A stretch of DNA of 40,592 nucleotides from Cryobacterium sp. (lineage in GTDB: Bacteria > Actinomycetota > Actinomycetes > Actinomycetales > Microbacteriaceae): positions 1 through 40,592 of the forward strand of contig NZ_JAJAYI010000027.1 of assembly GCF_026786305.1 (NCBI RefSeq). Reading direction: 5' to 3'. The notes under the pieces were generated by a model that saw only the letters and a list, made by a program, of their open reading frames with translations, did not search any database and was not told the DNA's origin. Positions 33,010 to 40,500 of this stretch are shown here, piece after piece; positions within the stretch are counted from its first letter, which is position 1; the number at the start of each line of letters is the position of its first letter. The translations under genes were made by a program, and so were the position numbers.

Positions 33010-33938
33010 CCACCACCCTGGCCCATCGCTCGCTGCTGCCGCGCCTTGGGCGCTACCGGGTCGACATCGTGCTCCTGCTCGTTGCCGCGGTGTGGGGCGG
33101 CAGTTACCTGAGTGCAAAGGTGCTCACCGAGCAGGCCAGCGTATTCGCCGTTCTCGCACTGCGGTTTCTGGTGGCGGCGCTCGCTCTGGTGATCGTATGG
33201 GTGGTTCGGCGCGAGCGGCTTCCGTCGCGGCGTGCGGTGGGTATCGGGGTGCTGCTCGGGGTGACGCAGGCGAGTATCCTCTGGCTCGAGACCCAGGGAG
33301 TGGCGTTCACCTCGGCCACGAATGCCGGGTTGATCATCAGCCTCACCATCATTGTCACGCCGGTACTCGAGTCGGTCGCGGCCCGCCGGTGGCTACCGCG
33401 CCCGTTCTTCGTTGCCGCCGTACTCGCGGTGGTCGGGGTCGCTCTGCTGGTCTCCGGAAACGGATTTTCACAGCCGGACGCGGGCGACCTGCTCATCCTC
33501 GCGGCGGCGCTCGTGCGCTCCCTACACGTCACCATGATGGGCCACCTCACCCGCGGCCGTAGCGACAGCACCATCACGCTCACCCTGCTGCAGGCACTCG
33601 TGGGGGCGGCCGTCTTCACCGCCTTCGACGTTCCCGGCCTCGTCGCGGCCATTGCGACCTTCACACTGGCCGGATGGGTCGGCGTACTCTACCTCGGCCT
33701 TGCCTGCAGCGTGTTCGCGTTCCTGGCGCAGATGTGGGCAATCCGCCGTACCTCTGCCGCCCGAGCGAGCCTGCTCATGGGCACCGAACCCATCTGGGCG
33801 GTGCTCGTGGGAGTATCGCTCGGCAGCGAGACCCTCGGTCTGTTGGGTGCCGCCGGGGCCGTGCTCATCATTGCGGGAACCTTCTGGGGCCAGCGTATCG
33901 AGGCCGCCCACCGTGTGAACTCGGGCCGCCTAGGCTGA
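33006..33938 (+). CDS. EamA/DMT superfamily transporter
   Basis: 310-residue inner-membrane protein with ten hydrophobic helices in two five-helix EamA repeats. The first repeat has the typical VAAVWGGSYLSAKVL and LRFLVAALAL; the second ends with SAARASLLMGTEPIWAVLVGV and GAAGAVLIIAGTFWGQR. DMT transporters of this group export amino acids, nucleobases or other metabolites; the substrate is unknown. The start at 33006 gives a short polar N-terminus directly before helix 1. It is divergent from a LysR-type gene, suggesting regulation by that protein or its intact ancestor. The next 150 bp up to the permease stop show no gene; a weak hairpin GGCGC-N14-GCGCC lies at 34034-34057. Confidence 0.85.
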   Translation: MTTTLAHRSLLPRLGRYRVDIVLLLVAAVWGGSYLSAKVLTEQASVFAVLALRFLVAALALVIVWVVRRERLPSRRAVGIGVLLGVTQASILWLETQGVAFTSATNAGLIISLTIIVTPVLESVAARRWLPRPFFVAAVLAVVGVALLVSGNGFSQPDAGDLLILAAALVRSLHVTMMGHLTRGRSDSTITLTLLQALVGAAVFTAFDVPGLVAAIATFTLAGWVGVLYLGLACSVFAFLAQMWAIRRTSAARASLLMGTEPIWAVLVGVSLGSETLGLLGAAGAVLIIAGTFWGQRIEAAHRVNSGRLG

Positions 33939-34090
33939 CCCGGCGTGTGGCTCCGGCGCCTGCGTCCCACTGGCCGAGCTGTGAGTTTCCCCCGGTGAAT
34001 TGGTGTCGTTCTCATAGGTCTTGCTCACAGGTCGGCGCAGCGAAACCACGCGGCGCCCAGAGTGCTCTCGAGCGGATACCGCAAGCGACG

Positions 34091-35596
34091 TTACGACAGC
34101 ACGTCGCGCACGAGGTCGTCGTTCTCGTGGTTCTGCAGCCGAGAGAAGATGTAGCCACCGATCAGCAGCACGAAGGGGAGGGCGACGAGTACCCAGCCGA
34201 TGGTGCTGAGGCCCCAGGAGGTGGTGGTCGGGTCGACGCCGTCGGCCACGGTGCCGGCCAGCAGGCCGAAGTGGCTCATGAGCAGGTATTCGCCGAGTAG
34301 CAGACCGACCGTGGCCAGCACCGGGGCGATCAGGGTTTGGAAGATGTTCTCGGTGCCCTGATTGCGATGAAAGTAAACGATGATGGCGATGCTCACCAGA
34401 ATTTCGATGAGCACGATGGCGATGACCGCGAGGCCGCTGAACCAGTAGAACAGGTTGAGCACCGGGTCGAGCTGGAACACCGCGAACACGACGAGCACGA
34501 CGCCGGTGATGACGGACGTGACGAGCGACGCCGTGCTCGGGGCTCCGCGCCCGTTGACCGTGCGGAGCAGCTTGGGTAGCGCTCCGCCGCGACCGAGCGC
34601 GAACAGGTAGCGGCTGGCCGCGTTCTGAAACGCCAGGAGTCCGGCGAACAAGCTCGACAGCACGAGGATGCTCATGAGCGTCGCCATCCACGGGCCGACG
34701 TACTGGGTCGCCAGTGCGAACAGCACCGCGGCCGGGTCGGCCAGGGGAACGCCCGCAACCGAAGACAACTCGACGGTCTTCTCGACCACGGTCGACGTTC
34801 CCATGCCAGTCACCATGGCAAACGCGGTCAGGCCGAACAAGACGGTAATGACGACGACGGCAAGGTAGGTAGCGCGGGGGACGACCGTCTTGGGATCCTT
34901 GGATTCTTCACCGTAAATGGCGGTGGCTTCGAAGCCGATGAAGGAGGCGAAGGCGAAGGCGAAGGCGATGCCGGCCGAGCCGGCCAGTCCGCCGGCGACG
35001 ATGGCGGCGGGGTTGAATGAGGCCCAGAAGTTCAGGCCCTCCGGCCCGCCGTCGATGAGGATGGCGACCGCGGTGACCACGAGGGCGGTCAGTTCGAGCA
35101 GCATCAGCACGCCGAGTACCTTGGCACCGACGTCGACACTGAGCAGGGAGAGCAGGGTCACGACGCCCCAGGACAGGAGTGACCAGGCCCACCAGGGGAG
35201 CACACCAACTTGACCGGCCATCAGGGCGCCGAAGAATCCATAGATGGCGAGTTGAATGGCGAGGTAGGCGAGGATCGACACGAACGCCGAGGCGGTGCCG
35301 AGGTGGCGCCCGAGGCCGCGGCCGATGTAGGCGAAGAAGGCGCCGGCGTTGGTGACGCGCTGGCTCATCGCGGCGTAGCCGACGCTGAACACGAGCAGGG
35401 TGAGCCCGACGACAACGTAGGCGCCGGGGGCCGCCGCGCCGTTGCCGAGCACAATCGCCACGGGCACCGCTCCGGTCATACCGACGAGCGGGGCCGCGGC
35501 TGCGACGACGAAGAAGACGATTCCGAGAACGCCGAGCCGGCCCGTGTGCAGGGCCGTTTCCGGTGCTGTGGTTGAATCAGGTTTGGTCTGGGTCAT
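34091..35596 (-). CDS. APC-family amino-acid/amine permease
   Basis: 501-residue inner-membrane transporter with about 12-13 helices. The first helix segment AAAAPLVGMTGAVPVAIVLGNG and the helix-6 region FASFIGFEATAIYGEESKDP identify the APC superfamily, in the group that includes amine, putrescine and GABA-type permeases. The start at 35596 is supported by GAGGAG seven bases upstream. It belongs to a region with an AraC-type regulator, a TetR-type regulator and a copper amine oxidase, so an aromatic or aliphatic amine is a plausible substrate (inference from context). Confidence 0.85.
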   Translation of the reverse strand: MTQTKPDSTTAPETALHTGRLGVLGIVFFVVAAAAPLVGMTGAVPVAIVLGNGAAAPGAYVVVGLTLLVFSVGYAAMSQRVTNAGAFFAYIGRGLGRHLGTASAFVSILAYLAIQLAIYGFFGALMAGQVGVLPWWAWSLLSWGVVTLLSLLSVDVGAKVLGVLMLLELTALVVTAVAILIDGGPEGLNFWASFNPAAIVAGGLAGSAGIAFAFAFASFIGFEATAIYGEESKDPKTVVPRATYLAVVVITVLFGLTAFAMVTGMGTSTVVEKTVELSSVAGVPLADPAAVLFALATQYVGPWMATLMSILVLSSLFAGLLAFQNAASRYLFALGRGGALPKLLRTVNGRGAPSTASLVTSVITGVVLVVFAVFQLDPVLNLFYWFSGLAVIAIVLIEILVSIAIIVYFHRNQGTENIFQTLIAPVLATVGLLLGEYLLMSHFGLLAGTVADGVDPTTTSWGLSTIGWVLVALPFVLLIGGYIFSRLQNHENDDLVRDVLS

Positions 35597-35656
35597 GGCT
35601 ACTCCTCGTTGAGTAAGAGGTCGAGTGCAATTGTGTGCGTGAGGCTGGTGTCGGAG

Positions 35657-35678
35657 AACGGATGCTGCGGCATCCGTT
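35657..35678. terminator. Perfect 9-bp hairpin upstream of permease gene
   Basis: AACGGATGC (35657-35665) and GCATCCGTT (35670-35678) are separated by TGCG. It lies between the end of the AraC-type gene and the start of the permease (both minus strand), so it could terminate the former or act in the leader of the latter. It uses the same CGGATGC heptamer as other hairpins here. Confidence 0.5.
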
Positions 35679-35722
35679 CCGCTGTGTGTCTCACAGCGTG
35701 TCAATCTCTGTGCTAAACCGTT

Positions 35723-35883
35723 TGTCATTTGCGGCACCGCATTTGTCGAATTGCGCAGTGCTGTCGAGGTTCACGTGCTGTGGCGCGGCACCAGCTGTCG
35801 GGCTGCGCAGCGCTGCCGAATGGCGCGGTGCGGTGGTGCTGAGCTGCGTGCTCTCGAGCGGCATCGCACGTGTCGAATCGTGC
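35723..35883 (+). repeat. Array of six imperfect TGTCGAATTGCGC-like direct repeats
   Basis: In the 308-bp gap between the permease and the AraC-type gene, six similar 13-mers begin at 35723 (TGTCATTTGCGGC), 35744 (TGTCGAATTGCGC), 35762 (TGTCGAGGTTCAC), 35796 (TGTCGGGCTGCGC), 35814 (TGCCGAATGGCGC) and 35871 (TGTCGAATCGTGC), all on the plus strand. Two of the spacings are 18 bp and one is 21 bp, near two helical turns. They lie upstream of the permease promoter. AraC-type proteins bind direct repeats with such spacing, so this may be the operator array of the neighbouring regulator. Copies differ, and chance similarity in GC-rich DNA is not excluded. Confidence 0.4.
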
Positions 35884-35904
35884 AGGCTCAGCACGCCCGA
35901 GCAC

Positions 35905-37023
35905 TCACCCGCGGCGGTACGTGCTCGGCGTCTTGCCGAACGCCGTGCGAAAGATGCGGCTGAAGTGCGCGGCGTCGACGAAGCCCCAGCGGGCGGCGAT
36001 GGTGCCCACCGAGCGATCGCCGAGAATGGGGTCGCGCAGGTCTCGGCGGCAGTGCTCCAGGCGGCGGGTACGGATCCAGCTCGCCACGGTGCTGTCGGCC
36101 TCGTGGAACACATTGTGAAGGTGCCGAGTCGAGATGAAGTGGGCGGCCGCGATGCTCGCCGGGCACAGCTCCGGATCGCCCAAATGCCCATCAACATACG
36201 AGCGGATGCGCGCGAGCAGGTCGCCATGCACCCCCGCCACGGGATCGCGGCGCAGGTTCAGTTCACTCTCGAACATGGTCGCGATGAGGTCGACGGCGTT
36301 GTAGGCGAGGCGGTGTCCGCTCGCGCCGGAGAGCACGTCGAGGTTCTCTGCGAGCTGCACCATGAACGGACTGATCAGGCGGCCCAGTCCCGCGTCGCCG
36401 GGCAGTCGCACGGCGGTGAGCTGGCCGACCGAATCGGCCGGAAGGTCGAGCACGTCGTGCGGAAACATGAGCACGAGGGTACGAAAATCCTCTTCAAAGG
36501 CGAGCGTGTACGGCCGGTTGGTGTCGTAGACGGCCAGGTCGCCCGGGCGCAGGGTTGCCTCCCGGTTGTCCTGCACGAGCATGCCGGTGCCCGCCAGCTG
36601 CAAATTCAGCTTGAAATACTGCCGAGCGGATGCCGCGATCAGGGCCGAAGTACGCAGAACCTGGTGTCCGTTGGCGGTGACCTCGACGATCGACAGCTCG
36701 TCAAGCACCCGCGAGCGCAGGGTGCCGTGAAAGGTGCGGGAAACACTCCGCACCTCGAGCGGAACGAACGACTGCGACACGAGCGTGCGCCACTGCGCGA
36801 AGGAGTCGGCGACGGCGAACTGTACGCTGTCGGTCGGTACCGTGCTGGCCAAGCTGGCAGTGTCGGTGGCCGAAGTGGTGGCCGACGTGCTGGCCGACGT
36901 GGTGGCCGACGTGCTGGTCGACGTCGTGGTCAGCGTCTGGCTGAGCGGAACGATGTCGTTGGGCGGGGCGACGATCGTCTCGCGTGCGGCTTGCGCCGCC
37001 GGGTTCACAACCGTCATCGTCAC
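35905..37023 (-). CDS. AraC-family transcriptional regulator (FeaR-like)
   Basis: 372 residues. A cupin-like ligand-binding domain (about 70-240; FKLNLQLAGTGMLVQDNREATLRPGDLAVYDT) precedes the C-terminal AraC double helix-turn-helix (about 265-370), ending WGFVDAAHFSRIFRTAFGKTPSTYRRG. The architecture matches AraC_binding_2-type activators such as FeaR, which controls amine oxidase genes in E. coli; the amine oxidase 1.6 kb away supports that role (inference). An unusual Thr/Ser/Ala-rich stretch of four-residue repeats (about 30-58) is coded by 12-bp tandem repeats. The start is GTG at 37023: AAGGAG lies six bases before it, whereas an ATG two codons later would be too far. A promoter ATGACA-N17-TACATT lies upstream. 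Confidence 0.87.
   Translation of the reverse strand: MTMTVVNPAAQAARETIVAPPNDIVPLSQTLTTTSTSTSATTSASTSATTSATDTASLASTVPTDSVQFAVADSFAQWRTLVSQSFVPLEVRSVSRTFHGTLRSRVLDELSIVEVTANGHQVLRTSALIAASARQYFKLNLQLAGTGMLVQDNREATLRPGDLAVYDTNRPYTLAFEEDFRTLVLMFPHDVLDLPADSVGQLTAVRLPGDAGLGRLISPFMVQLAENLDVLSGASGHRLAYNAVDLIATMFESELNLRRDPVAGVHGDLLARIRSYVDGHLGDPELCPASIAAAHFISTRHLHNVFHEADSTVASWIRTRRLEHCRRDLRDPILGDRSVGTIAARWGFVDAAHFSRIFRTAFGKTPSTYRRG
36866..36937. repeat. 12-bp tandem repeat (6 units) inside the AraC-type gene
   Basis: On the plus strand units such as GTGGCCGACGTG and CTGGCCGACGTG follow each other at 36866, 36878, 36890, 36902, 36914 and 36926, with weaker copies on the left. On the coding strand they give a Thr/Ser/Ala repeat of four residues. 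Repeats in multiples of three can change in number without a frameshift, so protein length could vary between strains. Confidence 0.75.
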
Positions 37024-37097
37024 GAGGAACTCCTTCGCCGGGTCTAGTTCGGCGACCAGCTCGGTCCTCGGGGGCGGATCGATGATCGTCTGCAGCC

Positions 37098-37126
37098 AAT
37101 GTAGTACCGCGCGCGCCGAATGTCAT
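37098..37126 (-). promoter_or_regulatory. Promoter of AraC-type gene
   Basis: On the minus strand ATGACA (37126-37121) and TACATT (37103-37098) are spaced by 17 bp, a near-consensus sigma-70-type promoter. Transcription would start near 37091, giving a leader of about 68 nt before the GTG with its Shine-Dalgarno. Confidence 0.6.
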
Positions 37127-37127
37127 T

Positions 37128-37153
37128 CTTTTTTCGACACTCGGCGAAAAAAG
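37128..37153. promoter_or_regulatory. AT-rich perfect inverted repeat next to the AraC-gene promoter
   Basis: CTTTTTTCG and CGAAAAAAG (9-bp arms, 8-bp spacer) lie immediately upstream of the -35 box. The AT-rich composition stands out from the GC-rich surroundings. The position suits an activator or autoregulation site. A terminator for transcription arriving from the TetR-type gene is an alternative. Confidence 0.5.
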
Positions 37154-37277
37154 ACCCGTATGACGCACGTGCATGAGGTAGCGGTCCCTCGTGCTGATCA
37201 ATGCAGGCCACGCTGCGGCTGTGGCGGCTGGGCGGCAACGCGCACGACGCGACTATGGCTGCGGTGCGTGACCATCC

Positions 37278-37313
37278 CGTCGGTCGACACCATCTCGTTG
37301 GTCGAGACCATCT
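37278..37313. repeat. 18-bp tandem repeat, two copies
   Basis: CGTCGGTCGACACCATCT is followed directly by CGTTGGTCGAGACCATCT (16 of 18 identical). The core TGGTCGAGACCA is palindromic and related to the REP-like element near 25.2 kb. Confidence 0.65.
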
Positions 37314-37352
37314 CGGCCATCCGGCACGGCGTCAGCGGGCTTCGGTGCCTCG

Positions 37353-37500
37353 CTACTGATGCTGGAGTTGGAGTATGAGCGGGTTCTTGCTGTGCAGTGG
37401 GATCAGCGTCTGTTGCGGGTCGATCGTTACGGGTGGCTGCAGCCAGAACGGGCCGTGGTCGGAAACCACCTGCCAGCCTTCCTGGTCTAGTCGGCGGGTC
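37353..37500 (-). pseudogene. C-terminal fragment, possibly of an HNH/DUF222 endonuclease
   Basis: One minus-strand frame reads LDQEGWQVVSDHGPFWLQPP, then VTIDPQQTLIPLHSKNPL, and ends at a TAG at 37353-37355. The pattern GW-x-V ... FWLxPPxxIDPxQT resembles the end of the HNH endonucleases (DUF222 type) that are multicopy in Microbacteriaceae. The histidines of the HNH motif are not present and an upstream stop follows, so at most a fragment remains. The identification is from memory and tentative. Confidence 0.35.
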
Positions 37501-37773
37501 CAACGTCCCTTCCGCAGCGCGCTTCTCGGCCGCCAACGTGACAGTCAATTCCGCGGCATCCGTGTCGGCCATCAAGATGCCCGACACACCGAGCTTCACC
37601 GCTTCCGCGCGGCTGGAGCCGTTCACGTGCTGAATCATCGCCCCCGGCGGCGCAAACCCCCGCCCGCCGCCAGGCCCTCCCGGCCGAGCTCCGGCCGTGA
37701 CCGCCGAGCGACCGTGCCGGCCATCCACTCCGCGAATACACCCAGCCGCCGCCGCACCTCCACCAACGACCGT

Positions 37774-37801
37774 TGACCACTGACCACTGACCACTGACCA
37801 C
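37774..37801. repeat. 7-bp tandem repeat TGACCAC, four copies
   Basis: Four exact head-to-tail copies of TGACCAC end 23 bp downstream of the TetR-type gene's stop. It is a simple-sequence tract that may vary in copy number. Confidence 0.85.
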
Positions 37802-37824
37802 TGCGCACGTGCAGCTGAGAACGG

Positions 37825-38421
37825 CTAGTTCCCGGTGGCGAGCAGACGCAAGTACCCGTCCAGCTGCATCACGAGATGCTCGGGCGCGTGCTCGTCGGGG
37901 GAGAGCGAGGCGGTAATCTGCGCGCCCAGCACGACGTTCATGAGGTGACCCACAACATCCGTATCGGTGATGCTGGTGTGCACCTCGTCGGCCGCGCGCG
38001 CCTCGGCGAGGTGACCGAGCAGTGCGAGCCGCCACTGCAACATCGACTCGTCGTGCAGCTGCGCTTTGGCGGTGCTGTTGAGCGCCTTCTGCCAGAACGG
38101 AATCACAATGCGCGCCTCGCTCACGCGCGTCTCGTCGAGCGGCAAGATCTCGTGGCAGTAGGCGCGCACGGCAGCCAGTCCGGTCAGTCCGGCGGTCGAG
38201 CGCGCGATGCGCAGATTGGTCTGGCTGAACACGTGCCCGAAGGCGAAGGTCAGTAGGTCGTCCTTGGTGCCGAAATAGGGCTTGAGTGCGCCGTTGGCGA
38301 ATCCCGCCTCGGTCGCGATCTCGCGCAGGGTCGCGCCCTCGATACCGTGGCGAGCGATGATGCGCCACGTGGCATTGACCAATTCAACGCGACGCTGGTT
38401 GTGATCGACGACTTTCGGCAT
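37825..38421 (-). CDS. TetR-family transcriptional regulator
   Basis: 198 residues. The N-terminal helix-turn-helix is typical (about 10-55; GATLREIATEAGFANGALKPYF, then GTKDDLLTFAF), followed by an all-helical ligand-binding and dimer domain. It is divergent from the copper amine oxidase, with the two -35 boxes only four base pairs apart, so it probably controls the oxidase and itself. The ligand may be an amine or its aldehyde (inference). AGAAGAGG about six bases upstream supports the ATG at 38421. Confidence 0.88.
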   Translation of the reverse strand: MPKVVDHNQRRVELVNATWRIIARHGIEGATLREIATEAGFANGALKPYFGTKDDLLTFAFGHVFSQTNLRIARSTAGLTGLAAVRAYCHEILPLDETRVSEARIVIPFWQKALNSTAKAQLHDESMLQWRLALLGHLAEARAADEVHTSITDTDVVGHLMNVVLGAQITASLSPDEHAPEHLVMQLDGYLRLLATGN

Positions 38422-38442
38422 GGGCCCTCTTCTGGTGGCGAA

Positions 38443-38470
38443 ACCTTAGCTTGTCAGAAAGATTCGTCAA
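38443..38470 (-). promoter_or_regulatory. Promoter of TetR-type gene
   Basis: Minus-strand TTGACG (38470-38465) and TAAGGT (38448-38443) with 16-bp spacing. The leader is about 14 to 20 nt and contains the Shine-Dalgarno. Confidence 0.6.
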
Positions 38471-38474
38471 ACGC

Positions 38475-38504
38475 TTGCCATCGGTAGCGCTGACCATTTA
38501 TATT
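38475..38504 (+). promoter_or_regulatory. Promoter of amine oxidase gene
   Basis: TTGCCA (38475-38480) and TATATT (38499-38504) with 18-bp spacing. Its -35 box is four bp from that of the divergent TetR-type gene. The leader of about 65 nt contains an inverted repeat CCACA-CCAT-TGTGG at 38536-38549 and a Shine-Dalgarno (AGGAAAAGAG) before the ATG. Confidence 0.6.
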
Positions 38505-38535
38505 CTACAACCATAGGAAAAAAACTCTCTCGGGT

Positions 38536-38549
38536 CCACACCATTGTGG
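38536..38549 (+). promoter_or_regulatory. Inverted repeat CCACA-CCAT-TGTGG in amine oxidase leader
   Basis: A perfect 5-bp inverted repeat with a four-base centre lies between the predicted start point and the ribosome site. It could be an operator for the divergent TetR-type regulator or a small leader hairpin. Confidence 0.35.
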
Positions 38550-38577
38550 TCCGGGCCGATCCAGGAAAAGAGAACCC

Positions 38578-40500
38578 ATGTCTCCCGGGCTTGCCGCCGA
38601 CACCGACACCGTGACCGCCTTCGCGCTGCCCACCGCGGAGGAACTGCATAAAGTGCGCACGATTCTGGCCGACGCCGACCTCTTTGGCGACAGTATGCGC
38701 GTCGCCTATCTCGGTCTGCTCGACCCGCCACGCGGCGCCACAAGTGAAGAAACGGATCGCCGCTTTCGAGTCTTCCTGCACGATATCTCCGGCGCCGCTC
38801 CCACCGACGTGACCGTTTCGGTCACGCACGCCTTGGTCGAATCGAGTGTGACCCTGGACACCGCGCTCACCGGCGAACTGCCCGTACTCGAAGAGGAATT
38901 CGGCGCCGTCGAAGAGCTCCTCACGACGGATGCCCGCTGGCTCGCCGCCCTCGCCGCCCGCGGCCTCGACGTGGCCACCGTGCGCGTCGCGCCACTCTCC
39001 GCCGGGGTGTTCGAGTACCCGAACGAGAAGGGCCACCGCATTCTGCGCGGCCTCGCCTTCGTGCAGAATTTTCCCGAGGACAGCGCTTGGGCGCACCCGA
39101 TCGACGGCCTCGTCGCCTACGTCGACATCGTCGCTAAGACCGTTGACCAGGTGCTCGACTTCGGCGTCGTTCCCATTCCTGCTGAACACGGAAACTACAC
39201 CGATCCCACCCTCACCGGGCCGCTGCGCGACACGCTCAAGCCGATCAGTATCACCCAGCCCGAGGGCGTGAGCTTCACCGTCACCGGCGGCAACCACATC
39301 GAGTGGGAGAAATGGAGCCTCGATGTGGGCTTCGATGTGCGCGAAGGCGTCGTGCTGCACAACATCGGCTTTCGCGACGGCGAACAAACGCGGTCCATTA
39401 TTCGTCGCGCCTCGATCGCGGAGATGGTCGTGCCCTACGGCGACCCCGCGCCCGTGCGCTCCTGGCAGAACTACTTCGACACCGGCGAATACCTCGTTGG
39501 CCAGTATGCGAACTCGCTGGAACTCGGCTGCGACTGCCTCGGTGAGATCACCTACCTGAGCCCGGTCATCACCGACGGCTTCGGCAACCCGCGCGAAATT
39601 CGCAACGGCATCTGCATGCACGAAGAAGACTGGAGCATCCTCGCCAAGCACAGCGATCTCTGGAGCGGCATCGAGTACACCCGCCGCAACCGTCGCTTCG
39701 TGATCTCCTTCTTCACGACCGTCGGCAACTACGACTACGGTTTCTACTGGTACCTCTATCTCGACGGCACGATCGAATTCGAGGCTAAAGCCACCGGCGT
39801 AGTCTTCACGAGCGCCTATGCCGGCAAGGGTTACCCCTACGCCTCCGAAATCGCCCCCGGACTCGGCGCCCCCTTTCACCAGCACCTGTTCAGCGCCCGC
39901 CTCGACATGGCTCTCGACGGCGACACCAACCGCGTCGAAGAAGAAGATGTCGTGCGCGTGCCCATGGGGGTCGGCAACGAACGCGGCAACGCCTTCACCC
40001 GCCAGCGCACTCTGCTCGCCACCGAATCCGATGGCGTCAGGCAAGCGGATGCCTCCATCGGCCGCACCTGGCACGTCTCCAACCCCAATTCCCTCAACCG
40101 CCTCGGCGAACCCGTGGCGTATAAGCTGCACCCCCAAGGGCTGCCCATGTTGCTCGCCGATCCCGACTCCTCGGTGGCCCAGCGCGCGGCGTTCGCCACC
40201 AAGGGCCTCTGGGTCACCCGCTTCGCCGAAGACGAACGCTATCCCACCGGCGACTTCGTCAACCAGCACTCCGGCGGCGCCGGACTGCCCGCGTTCATCG
40301 CGGCGAACCGCGACATCGACGGTGAAGACATCGTGCTCTGGCACACGTTCGGCCTGACCCACTTTCCACGGGTCGAAGACTGGCCGATCATGCCGGTCGA
40401 CACCGTGGGCTTCAAACTGCGCCCCGACGGCTTCTTCGACCGCAGCCCGGTGCTCGACGTGCCGGCGAACGTGCCGCCGGCATCCGGTCACTGCCACTGA
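38578..40500 (+). CDS. Copper-containing primary amine oxidase (phenylethylamine/histamine oxidase type)
   Basis: 640-residue enzyme that oxidises primary amines to aldehydes, releasing NH3 and H2O2. It closely resembles the Arthrobacter globiformis phenylethylamine oxidase in order, length and motifs. The topaquinone precursor is Tyr385 in VGNYDYGF, the catalytic base Asp301 in [11 protein letters not shown], and the copper ligands are His434 and His436 (PFHQHLFS) and His595 ([12 protein letters not shown]). All are offset by +3 from the Arthrobacter numbering as I recall it, so the active site is intact. No signal peptide is visible, so the protein should be cytosolic. It starts at the ATG after AGGAAAAGAG. 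It lies beside TetR and AraC-type regulators and an APC permease; an aldehyde dehydrogenase for the product is not in the window. The exact amine cannot be fixed from sequence. Confidence 0.95.
   Translation: MSPGLAADTDTVTAFALPTAEELHKVRTILADADLFGDSMRVAYLGLLDPPRGATSEETDRRFRVFLHDISGAAPTDVTVSVTHALVESSVTLDTALTGELPVLEEEFGAVEELLTTDARWLAALAARGLDVATVRVAPLSAGVFEYPNEKGHRILRGLAFVQNFPEDSAWAHPIDGLVAYVDIVAKTVDQVLDFGVVPIPAEHGNYTDPTLTGPLRDTLKPISITQPEGVSFTVTGGNHIEWEKWSLDVGFDVREGVVLHNIGFRDGEQTRSIIRRASIAEMVVPYGDPAPVRSWQNYFDTGEYLVGQYANSLELGCDCLGEITYLSPVITDGFGNPREIRNGICMHEEDWSILAKHSDLWSGIEYTRRNRRFVISFFTTVGNYDYGFYWYLYLDGTIEFEAKATGVVFTSAYAGKGYPYASEIAPGLGAPFHQHLFSARLDMALDGDTNRVEEEDVVRVPMGVGNERGNAFTRQRTLLATESDGVRQADASIGRTWHVSNPNSLNRLGEPVAYKLHPQGLPMLLADPDSSVAQRAAFATKGLWVTRFAEDERYPTGDFVNQHSGGAGLPAFIAANRDIDGEDIVLWHTFGLTHFPRVEDWPIMPVDTVGFKLRPDGFFDRSPVLDVPANVPPASGHCH

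Larger units (their letters stand above)
37154..37824. other. Debris zone without an intact gene
   Basis: About 670 bp between the AraC-type promoter and the TetR-type gene. Open frames on either strand are short or compositionally poor and none resembles a whole protein. The zone contains an 18-bp tandem repeat (37278-37313), a coding-like fragment on the minus strand (37353-37500) and a 7-bp tandem repeat (37774-37801). It looks like the scar of deletions or insertions. A minus-strand stretch around 37540-37640 (reading AEAVKLGVSGILMADTDAAE) is coding-like but unrecognised. Confidence 0.5.

Noticed and set aside
37198..37794. 198-codon minus-strand frame in the debris zone as a gene
   Set aside because: It begins in the 7-bp tandem repeat, lacks a ribosome site and has no whole domain; only fragments look coding.
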